A program made the position numbers and the translations under genes. The notes beneath the pieces are model-generated. The model did no database searches. It saw nothing but the letters and a program-made list of their open reading frames with translations, and was not told the origin of the DNA. From the NCBI GenBank assembly GCA_029865445.1, contig JAOUGY010000133.1, forward strand, positions 1 to 9,705: DNA of 9,705 bases, given 5' to 3'. The DNA is from Acidimicrobiia bacterium (GTDB lineage: Bacteria; Actinomycetota; Acidimicrobiia; Spongiisociales; ZC4RG35). Positions 1 to 5,543 of the stretch are shown here, piece by piece (position 1 is the first letter of the stretch; each line of letters begins with the position of its first letter).

Positions 1-1026
1 TCGGTCAAGGACCTGGCCGATCAGGCGGAGACCGGCCCGGCCACCGTCATCATCGCCGGCATCGCACTCGGAAAGGTGTCGGCGGCCTACTCGGTGGTGG
101 TCACCGTAGCCGGTATCGGTGCGGCCTACTGGGCGGGCGGATGGGCGCTTGGAGAAAACGGCGGCATCTACGGTGTCGCAATCGCCGCCATCGGTGTCCT
201 CGCCACCCTCGGCATCACGATCTCGGTGGATGCGTACGGTCCGATCGCCGACAACGCGGGTGGTATCGCCGAGATGGCGCACCTTCCCGCCGAAGTGCGG
301 GAGACCACCGACGCCCTCGACTCGCTCGGGAACACGACAGCGGCCATCGCCAAGGGTTTTGCGATCGGCTCGGCGGCGGTGACTGCGCTTGCGCTGTTCT
401 CGACCTTCATTCAGGCCGTGGGAAGCGCTGCCGACCTGAAGGGCGTCGAGAACCCCCTCGCACAGGGAATCGACATCGCCGACGTCAGAACCACGATGGG
501 ACTCTTCCTCGGAGCCGCTTTCCCGTTCCTCTTTGCTGCGCTCACGATGAAAGCCGTGGGCCGGGCGGCCTTCACCATGATCGAAGAAGTGCGGCGCCAG
601 TTCCGGGAGATCCCCGGACTACGCGAGGGCCGCGAGGACGCGGTCCCCGAGTACGCCAAGTGCGTCGACATCGCCACTGCGGGTGCCCTGCGCGAGATGG
701 TGGTTCCGGGCCTGCTGGCGATAGCACTGCCCTTGATCATCGGATTCATCGACGTGGAGGCGCTCGGTGGTTTCCTCGCCGGCGCTCTCGTGACAGGGTT
801 CCTGCTGGCGATCTACATGGCGAACGCGGGTGGTGCTTGGGACAACGCCAAGAAATACATCGAAACCGGTCAGCACGGCGGCAAAGGTTCCGATCCTCAC
901 AAGGCCGCGGTCATCGGCGACACCGTTGGCGATCCGTTCAAGGACACCTCGGGTCCGGCGATGAACATCGTCATCAAGGTCATGACGATCGTCTCACTGA
1001 TCTTCGCTTCGGCCTTCATCGGCTGA
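1..1026 (+). CDS. hppA: Membrane-bound ion-translocating pyrophosphatase, C-terminal part (5' truncated by window edge)
   Basis: This integral membrane enzyme couples hydrolysis of pyrophosphate to pumping of H+ (or Na+) across the cytoplasmic membrane. The frame is open from base 1, so the gene starts before the window; 341 residues remain of a family that usually has about 680-800. Family signatures visible are the TGPATVIIAG loop, VDAYGPIADNAGGIAEM (about residues 76-92 of the fragment), GNTTAAIAKGF (110-120), NAGGAWDNAKKYIE, and the C-terminal HKAAVIGDTVGDPFKDTSGPAMN, followed by a last hydrophobic helix. In GNTTAAIAKG, alanines stand at the two positions that are Lys and Thr in K+-independent enzymes (GNTTKATTKG), which points to the K+-dependent subfamily. 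The residues that separate H+ from Na+ pumps lie mostly in the missing N-terminal half, so the ion cannot be decided. A strong hairpin follows the stop, and the gene appears to end its transcription unit. Confidence 0.95.
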   Translation, partial: SVKDLADQAETGPATVIIAGIALGKVSAAYSVVVTVAGIGAAYWAGGWALGENGGIYGVAIAAIGVLATLGITISVDAYGPIADNAGGIAEMAHLPAEVRETTDALDSLGNTTAAIAKGFAIGSAAVTALALFSTFIQAVGSAADLKGVENPLAQGIDIADVRTTMGLFLGAAFPFLFAALTMKAVGRAAFTMIEEVRRQFREIPGLREGREDAVPEYAKCVDIATAGALREMVVPGLLAIALPLIIGFIDVEALGGFLAGALVTGFLLAIYMANAGGAWDNAKKYIETGQHGGKGSDPHKAAVIGDTVGDPFKDTSGPAMNIVIKVMTIVSLIFASAFIG

Positions 1027-1032
1027 TCTCGA

Positions 1033-1071
1033 GAGTCGGCGGGGTAGAGCGAGGACTCACCCCGCCGACTC
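1033..1071 (+). terminator. Hairpin terminator after the pyrophosphatase gene
   Basis: GAGTCGGCGGGGT (1033-1045) and ACCCCGCCGACTC (1059-1071) form a perfect 13-bp, G/C-rich stem with a 13-base loop, 7 bases after the stop codon. There is no T-run downstream. U-less hairpins of this type are common terminators in high-G+C actinobacteria; that it terminates transcription here is an inference from strength and position. Confidence 0.7.
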
Positions 1072-1123
1072 GCGTTCGGCCTCTGCCCGGTTGTCCGGCA
1101 CCGGAACGTATCCTTCCTGGTTC

Positions 1124-2332
1124 ATGTCCATCCGAATCACCTTGGTCAGGCACGGTCGGTCTGAGGCCAATGAGGCGAACCTGTGGCAGGGGCAGGGCAA
1201 TGCGGCGCTGTCCGAGCAAGGGCGCTCCCAAGTCTCATCACTGTCCCGGCGCATCGGGCGCCGCCATTTCGACCTTGTTGTCTCGAGTGACCTGGACCGG
1301 GCTTCCGACACCGCCCGGGCCGTCTCCGAGGAACCGGAGATAGACAAGGCGTGGCGAGAGATGGACCTCGGGACCTGGGAGGGGAGGAGCTTCTCAGAGG
1401 TGGCTGCCCTCCACCCCGACCTCCTCGAGGCTATTCGCAACGGTGATGCGCTGGCGTTTGGCGAGACCGGAGAGACCCTTGGAGAGTTCGAGCGACGAGC
1501 GCTGGACGCTCTGGATGGCCTCGTCGACCGCCTCGACGATGGTGAGAGTGCCCTGGTCGCCACTCACGGTGGGGTCATCGATGCGATCGTCGGCAGGTAC
1601 CTGGGCCGGGTCGATGGCCGGAGGACCGTCCCCATCACCACCAACACCGCCCTTACGGTCCTCGAAGGCCGGCCCGGCTCGCTCAAGCTCGCCGTTTTCA
1701 ACGACGCCACCCATCTGGGCATCGATGTGGGGTATCTCGGTCGTATGCGGGAGGCCGAGACTCCGATTCTGGCGTTCGTCCGGCACGGGATCACGGCGGC
1801 AAACAAGGAGGGCCGCATCCAGGGTCGAATGTGCTGGGGCCTCGACGAGGAAGGGTTTGCGCAGGCGTCGGCGCTCGCCGACTGGTACCCGCGACCAGAT
1901 CGGGTGCTCAGCTCTCCGTCGCAGCGGGCCGTGGAGACCGCGTCGGCGTTTGGGACCCTGGTCGAACACGTTCCCGACGTGGTCGAGATGTCGTTTGGAT
2001 CGTGGGAGGGTCTCCGACGCGAGGATCTTCCGGAGGACACAGCGCAGGCGTTCCGTGACGATCTACCCCGCGGAGAGACCGGCGAGACCTTTGTGGACGT
2101 CGTGGCGAGGATGGGGAGATTCCTGTCCGCCGCCCAGCCCGAGGATCGGACTGTCGTCGTGTCGCATGGAGCCGCGATCCGGGCCGCAATCGCCTCGATC
2201 GTCGAACGTGGCAACGACCTGAACCGTGACCTCGCCGTGGCCCGCAACAGCTCCGTCACCCACGTGGCCTTCACCCCCGACGGTCCTATCCTGGCCGACT
2301 ACTCGCTGGCTCCCCATCTGGAGGACGATTGA
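1124..2332 (+). CDS. Two-domain histidine phosphatase (phosphoglycerate-mutase-like superfamily, tandem duplication)
   Basis: The protein has 402 residues and contains two complete histidine phosphatase domains in tandem, where most family members have one of about 200. Domain 1 (about 4-200) has LVRHGRSEAN with the phospho-accepting His10, SSDLDRA with Arg59, REMDLGTWEG with Glu79, and ATHGGVI with His148. Domain 2 (about 215-395) has FVRHGITAAN with His221, SSPSQRA with Arg268, VEMSFGSWEG with Glu288, and VSHGAAI with His348. Both active sites look intact. Each half ends with its own NxxxT strand and a Hxx/HL tail, so the whole fold was duplicated. Substrate cannot be told: relatives act on sugar phosphates, cobalamin intermediates or act as broad phosphatases. 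I chose ATG 1124 because it places RHG at residues 9-11 as usual; an in-frame TTG at 1091 would add 11 residues. No Shine-Dalgarno is seen, but TATCCT at 1109-1114 could be a -10 of a nearly leaderless mRNA. The stop overlaps the next gene. Confidence 0.9.
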   Translation: MSIRITLVRHGRSEANEANLWQGQGNAALSEQGRSQVSSLSRRIGRRHFDLVVSSDLDRASDTARAVSEEPEIDKAWREMDLGTWEGRSFSEVAALHPDLLEAIRNGDALAFGETGETLGEFERRALDALDGLVDRLDDGESALVATHGGVIDAIVGRYLGRVDGRRTVPITTNTALTVLEGRPGSLKLAVFNDATHLGIDVGYLGRMREAETPILAFVRHGITAANKEGRIQGRMCWGLDEEGFAQASALADWYPRPDRVLSSPSQRAVETASAFGTLVEHVPDVVEMSFGSWEGLRREDLPEDTAQAFRDDLPRGETGETFVDVVARMGRFLSAAQPEDRTVVVSHGAAIRAAIASIVERGNDLNRDLAVARNSSVTHVAFTPDGPILADYSLAPHLEDD

Positions 2333-2913
2333 GCACCAACTACACCTCCCGGCGTTACGCGATGGTGAACCGGTGGGACCCACGGCACGAGGTCACGGTG
2401 CGTCGCCATCTCGATCCCCGACCGGGCGAGCGCATCCTCGAGGTTGGATGCGGGCGCGGCCATCTCACGAAACTGCTCGAAGGTATCGGCGTGGACGTGA
2501 TTGGGATCGACGCCAATCCCGAAGCATCCGAGCTCGCCGGTTCCGAGCGCGTCAAGCACATGTACGCGGAGTCGCTGACGTTCGACGACGATTCGTTCGA
2601 CAAGATCGTGTCGGTTCATGCCATCGAACACATTCCCCAGCTCGAGCAGGCGCTCGGAGAGATGGCTCGGGTCCTGAAACCGGGTGGCCGGGCGCTCTTC
2701 GTCTATCCGGCGGAGCCGATCCAGGGAATCTGGGCCGTCCCGACGGCGGTGATCCTCCACGGCAACCCGTTGAAGGCGCGACAGGTTCACTGCCAGTGGC
2801 TTTGGCCGCGCAAGGTCCGGGCGATGACAGAACCCCAGGGGTTCCGCCACATCCATTCCGAGTTCAACCTGCTGTCGAGCCCGCAATTCGTGACGGTGCT
2901 CGAACGTCTCTGA
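2329..2913 (+). CDS. Class I SAM-dependent methyltransferase
   Basis: This 194-residue protein transfers a methyl group from S-adenosylmethionine to an unknown small molecule. Motif I is ILEVGCGRGH (36-45), the acidic end of strand 2 is VIGID with Asp61, FDKIVSVHAIEHI (90-102) is motif post-II/III, and ARVLKPGGRALFVYP (113-127) matches the usual Methyltransf_11-type pattern. The length is near that of a minimal Rossmann methyltransferase with little room for a substrate-recognition domain. The TTG start shares four bases (TTGA, 2329-2332) with the stop of the phosphatase gene, and GGAGG lies at 2320-2324, so translational coupling is likely. ATG 2362 is a later in-frame alternative that would remove 11 residues. 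The coupling suggests that phosphatase and methyltransferase act in one pathway, but the substrate is not visible. The gene converges on the MerB-like gene with 9 bases between the stops. Confidence 0.88.
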   Translation: MSTNYTSRRYAMVNRWDPRHEVTVRRHLDPRPGERILEVGCGRGHLTKLLEGIGVDVIGIDANPEASELAGSERVKHMYAESLTFDDDSFDKIVSVHAIEHIPQLEQALGEMARVLKPGGRALFVYPAEPIQGIWAVPTAVILHGNPLKARQVHCQWLWPRKVRAMTEPQGFRHIHSEFNLLSSPQFVTVLERL

Positions 2914-2922
2914 GGTGCGGCT

Positions 2923-3537
2923 TCACACGTCTCCGAGGAGCGGAGCGAAGAACCCCACCGCGAATTCGATGGCGTCGTCGATGGTGAACACTCCGGCCGA
3001 CGATCGGTCCGGACCGCGCCACGCCTCGGCCTCTTCGGTCCCGGCGAGGAACACCATGTCTCGACACATCGACGTCGCGGCGTGGCCGGTCGGGTCTTGC
3101 CAGCGGATGCCGACGAGCGCCGAGCCGGGATCTGCCGACAAGAGGCGGTCCCCGTCCTGTTCGATCTGGATGCTCGTCTCCTTCAGTGCACACGATGATC
3201 GGATCGTGGTTCTCGTCCAGAAGACTGGAGCGATCGCCAGGGCGTCGAGCGAACACATCGCGTAGGTGTGGGTCGTGGGCAGTTCCACCAGGTGTTTCGT
3301 AGGCGCCACGCTGAACGGATACGCGCCGACCACGACCGCGTCCGCTCCGAGAACGACGAGGTCCGAGGCAGCCAGTTCTCGAGCGTCGGTCGGGTCGACG
3401 CGGGGCGGTCTTCCGGTTCTGGCGAACTCGCTGAGGATGTCGCGATGCAATCTGGCGAGTCGGGGGTCGAGCGACCTCTGCCGCGATGTGAGTGGGAGGT
3501 GTTGGTTGAGGCGGTCGACCGCCTTGGTGATCTGCAC
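2923..3537 (-). CDS. merB: MerB-like organomercurial (alkylmercury) lyase, stand-alone
   Basis: MerB cleaves the carbon-mercury bond of organomercurials in the cytoplasm, giving Hg(II) and a hydrocarbon. The 204-residue product matches MerB in length (about 212) and layout: an N-terminal helical, winged-helix-like part (about 25-75), then the catalytic core. YAMCSLDAL carries Cys95 and Asp98, SSCALK carries Cys116, and SMCRDMVF carries Cys158. These correspond almost number for number to Cys96, Asp99, Cys117 and Cys159 of plasmid R831b MerB; the adjacent Cys160 of that enzyme is Arg159 here. The C-terminus (TEEAEAW, then a helix with EFAVGFF) also fits. The GTG start at 3537 gives the family length; the open frame runs further upstream, to ATG codons at 3663 and 3828, but only by overlapping phoH in a low-complexity Arg/Pro-rich reading. 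No merA, merR, merT or merP lies nearby, so linked reduction of Hg(II) is not evident. Activity on mercurials is inferred; a relative with another substrate is possible. Confidence 0.8.
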   Translation of the reverse strand: MQITKAVDRLNQHLPLTSRQRSLDPRLARLHRDILSEFARTGRPPRVDPTDARELAASDLVVLGADAVVVGAYPFSVAPTKHLVELPTTHTYAMCSLDALAIAPVFWTRTTIRSSCALKETSIQIEQDGDRLLSADPGSALVGIRWQDPTGHAATSMCRDMVFLAGTEEAEAWRGPDRSSAGVFTIDDAIEFAVGFFAPLLGDV

Positions 3538-3598
3538 CGAACCAGTCTGGTCGATCCCGGTGGGAGGTGAGATGCTCGGCTTTCTCAGACTCAGCGGG

Positions 3599-3604
3599 GA
3601 TACT
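3599..3604 (+). promoter_or_regulatory. Possible -10 element for phoH
   Basis: GATACT matches the TATAAT consensus at four of six positions and lies 32 bases before the chosen start, which would leave a short leader containing the AAGGAG ribosome site. No convincing -35 hexamer is seen at 16-18 bases upstream. This is weak evidence only. Confidence 0.25.
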
Positions 3605-3621
3605 GGGTCCAGTCGATGATC

Positions 3622-3627
3622 AAGGAG
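3622..3627 (+). promoter_or_regulatory. Ribosome binding site that decides the phoH start
   Basis: AAGGAG lies 8 bases before TTG 3636, an optimal spacing. It favours that TTG over the in-frame GTG at 3627, which overlaps the site itself, and over GTG 3567, which would add 23 residues with no family resemblance. Confidence 0.7.
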
Positions 3628-3635
3628 TGGAGCAA

Positions 3636-4946
3636 TTGTCTCGCGCCTACGTCCTGGACACATGTGTCGTTCTCGCCGATCCGCACGCGATGCTCCGGTT
3701 CGATGAGCATCAGGTGGTTCTGCCGCTCGTGGTGATCGAAGAGCTCGACCGCAAGAAGACTCGGATGGACGAGGTGGGCACCAATGCCCGATTGGCGATC
3801 CGGGCGTTGGAGGAGGCCGGCGCATCACGACCGGGTGGAATGCGTGAGCCTGTTCGGTTGCCGTCGGGAGGTTCGCTCAGGATCGAACTGAACGGTGTCG
3901 TGTCGGAGCGGCTCCCGAAGGCTCTGGACCCTCAGAGTCCCGATCACCGCATCCTCGCTACTTGTTTGAACCTCGCGGAGCAGGGCGAGGATCCGGTGCT
4001 GGTCACCAAAGACGCATCGTTGCGGATCAAGGGGGCTCAGCTGGGAGTGGAGGTTCAGGACTACCGGGCGGACACGGTGGATGTCTCCGAGTTCCGCACG
4101 GGTGTCGTAGAGGTCCCGACAACGGGCGATGAGATCGACCGGCTGTTCGCAGAGGGCAAAATCGAGCTCGCCGGCACGGATGCCGTCGTGAACGAGTTCG
4201 TTCTTCTCAAGGCCGGTGCATCGCGATCTGGTCTCGCCAGAGTCATCCAGACCGAGCCCCACGTCGTGGTCGAACGGGTGTCGGGGACACCACGCGCATT
4301 CGGCGTGGAACCGAAGAACGTACGTCAGACCGTGGCGCTCCATCACCTCCTGGACCCGGATATTCCTGCGGTTTCGATGATGGGCACTGCCGGATCGGGC
4401 AAGACGTTCCTGGCGCTCGCGGCTGGACTCGAGCAGGTGCTGGAGCAGGGCAGGTACCGGAAGGTGTCCGTCTACAGGCCCTTGGTGGCCGTTGGTCGGC
4501 AAGAGGTGGGATTCTTGCCCGGGGATCTCGACGAGAAGCTGGCGCCATGGATGGCCGCCGTCTACGACAACCTGCATGCGCTGTTCGGCGATGGCGGATC
4601 CGATGGGGCGCGCTCGGCCATCACAGAGCTGCTCGAACGAGACGAACTGGAGATGGCGGCCGTCACCTACCTGCGCGGAAGATCGATCACGGGTGAGTTC
4701 GTCATCATCGACGAGGCTCAGAACCTCGAGCTGCCGACGCTCAAGGTCATCCTCACCCGGCTCGCAAAGGACTCGAAAGTGGTCTTCTGCGGCGACCTGT
4801 CGCAGGTGGACAATCCCTACATATCGCCTTACGGAGGCATGGCGGCTTTGATCGAGAAGTTCCGGGGAACCTCGCTGTTCGGACATGTGGTCTTCGAGAA
4901 GTCGATCCGGAGCCCGCTGGCCGAGATGGCCGCCTCGATCCTCTGA
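3636..4946 (+). CDS. phoH2: PhoH family protein with N-terminal PIN domain (PhoH2-type RNase/ATPase)
   Basis: The 436-residue protein fuses a PIN ribonuclease domain to a PhoH ATPase, as in mycobacterial PhoH2, which is about 430 residues long and unwinds and cleaves RNA. The PIN part (about 3-145) shows the acidic set: YVLDTCVVL with Asp8, VIEELDRKK with Glu35/Glu36, SPDHRILA with Asp103, and VTKDASLR with Asp126. The PhoH part (about 225-436) has Walker A GTAGSGKT (250-257), VYRPLVAVGRQEVGFLPGD, Walker B FVIIDEAQN (355-363), GDLSQVDNPY (386-395), and the closing SIRSPLAEMA with Arg425. All expected residues are present. The protein is cytoplasmic; the role is probably RNA turnover or stress response. 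In mycobacteria phoH2 is paired with an antitoxin-like phoAT just upstream; here the upstream neighbour is the divergent MerB-like gene, so no antitoxin is evident. The TTG start has a good AAGGAG site. Confidence 0.93.
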   Translation: MSRAYVLDTCVVLADPHAMLRFDEHQVVLPLVVIEELDRKKTRMDEVGTNARLAIRALEEAGASRPGGMREPVRLPSGGSLRIELNGVVSERLPKALDPQSPDHRILATCLNLAEQGEDPVLVTKDASLRIKGAQLGVEVQDYRADTVDVSEFRTGVVEVPTTGDEIDRLFAEGKIELAGTDAVVNEFVLLKAGASRSGLARVIQTEPHVVVERVSGTPRAFGVEPKNVRQTVALHHLLDPDIPAVSMMGTAGSGKTFLALAAGLEQVLEQGRYRKVSVYRPLVAVGRQEVGFLPGDLDEKLAPWMAAVYDNLHALFGDGGSDGARSAITELLERDELEMAAVTYLRGRSITGEFVIIDEAQNLELPTLKVILTRLAKDSKVVFCGDLSQVDNPYISPYGGMAALIEKFRGTSLFGHVVFEKSIRSPLAEMAASIL

Positions 4947-5022
4947 CGCGGTGTGATCCATGCCGAGGACTCGCAGATCGGCGGGCTGTATGTTGCGACA
5001 TCCGGACGAACGCCGGGGTAGC

Positions 5023-5478
5023 GTGGCCGTCCCCGATCCGGAGGAGCCTCTGGGGTACTGCGTGCTCATCCCCGCCGAATCGAACCTCCCTCTCATGTAC
5101 TACCTGGGTCGGATGGCCGAGGCGTCCGGACATGTCGTCGAGTTGGCGCTCGGTCCTGCGGACGCAACGGTGGTGATCGGATACGGAGAAGCTTGTCGTT
5201 ACGTCGGTGCCGCTCCCGGCGTGTGGATCGCTCCGGACTTCCGGCGGCCGGAGGTGGCGGCAGCGTTCGCCGGCGCAACCGGCCCCGGACTGGTGGTTGG
5301 GAGTCTCGACGATCCGGGGTGGGACCGGGCCGCCGCGGCTCGCCTTCGGGAGTTCGAGGTGTTGACGATTCCCGGAGTCGATCAGCGTCTCGAAGCTGCC
5401 GGCGACCCGGTGCGTTCCCTCGAGGTGGCAGCTCGGGTTCTGGAGCGCGCCCGCGCACTCTTCGTCAGACTCGCCTGA
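5023..5478 (+). CDS. Degenerate small alpha/beta-hydrolase-like protein, probably catalytically dead
   Basis: The protein (151 residues from GTG 5023) resembles a common actinobacterial alpha/beta hydrolase family, seen from memory of its motifs. VLIPAESNLPLMYYL (14-28) fits the first strand and oxyanion region, GVWIAPDF (66-73) fits the WLTPLL segment, VVGSLDDPGWD (91-101) fits VVGGTADPxWD and keeps the acid (Asp97), and IPGVDQRLEAAGDPVRSLE (116-134) fits IPGADHSLExxGDxxxSLE. Two catalytic positions are lost: the nucleophile elbow GxSxG reads GYGEA (Gly55), and the histidine after PGVD is Gln121. The segment between strand 2 and the elbow is also shortened. It may be a binding or structural remnant. 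The frame is open and codon use looks normal, so it is not an obvious pseudogene. The start is uncertain: ATG 4960, ATG 4990 and GTG 5062 are in frame; TAGCGT (5019-5024) could be a -10 and GGAGGAG (5040-5046) a ribosome site for a later start. It lies downstream of phoH on the same strand with no terminator between. Confidence 0.65.
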   Translation: MAVPDPEEPLGYCVLIPAESNLPLMYYLGRMAEASGHVVELALGPADATVVIGYGEACRYVGAAPGVWIAPDFRRPEVAAAFAGATGPGLVVGSLDDPGWDRAAAARLREFEVLTIPGVDQRLEAAGDPVRSLEVAARVLERARALFVRLA

Positions 5479-5530
5479 GATCTACGCCGTGATCGTTCCG
5501 CAGCGGCATGTACTTTCCGCGCGCGCCGGA

Positions 5531-5536
5531 TACATT
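5531..5536 (+). promoter_or_regulatory. -10 element of a leaderless promoter for the SLH protein
   Basis: TACATT fits the actinobacterial TAnnnT -10 pattern and is followed by exactly 7 bases before GTG 5544, the spacing expected if transcription starts at the first base of the start codon. No strong -35 is seen. There is no usable Shine-Dalgarno before that GTG, in keeping with leaderless translation. Confidence 0.55.
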
Positions 5537-5543
5537 GAGCCTC

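Noticed and set aside
141..1343. Long plus-strand frame of 400 codons overlapping the pyrophosphatase and phosphatase
   Set aside because: Its Arg/His-rich composition is typical of an out-of-frame reading, and it runs through the hairpin and two well-supported genes.
2914..2935. Terminator between the convergent methyltransferase and MerB-like genes
   Set aside because: Only 9 bases separate the stops and I see no convincing stem-loop; ACGTCTC occurs twice as a direct, not inverted, repeat.
3567..3635. Earlier GTG start for phoH
   Set aside because: The 23 added residues match nothing in the family, and the AAGGAG site is ideally spaced for TTG 3636.
3538..3828. N-terminal extension of the MerB-like gene to ATG 3828 or 3663
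   Set aside because: The added residues are Arg/Pro/Ser-rich with no MerB similarity and overlap the start of phoH; GTG 3537 gives the family length and numbering.
3825..5096. Long minus-strand open frame (423 codons) opposite phoH
   Set aside because: It lies wholly antisense to a clear PIN-PhoH gene, shows no domain, and such frames are common opposite G/C-rich genes.
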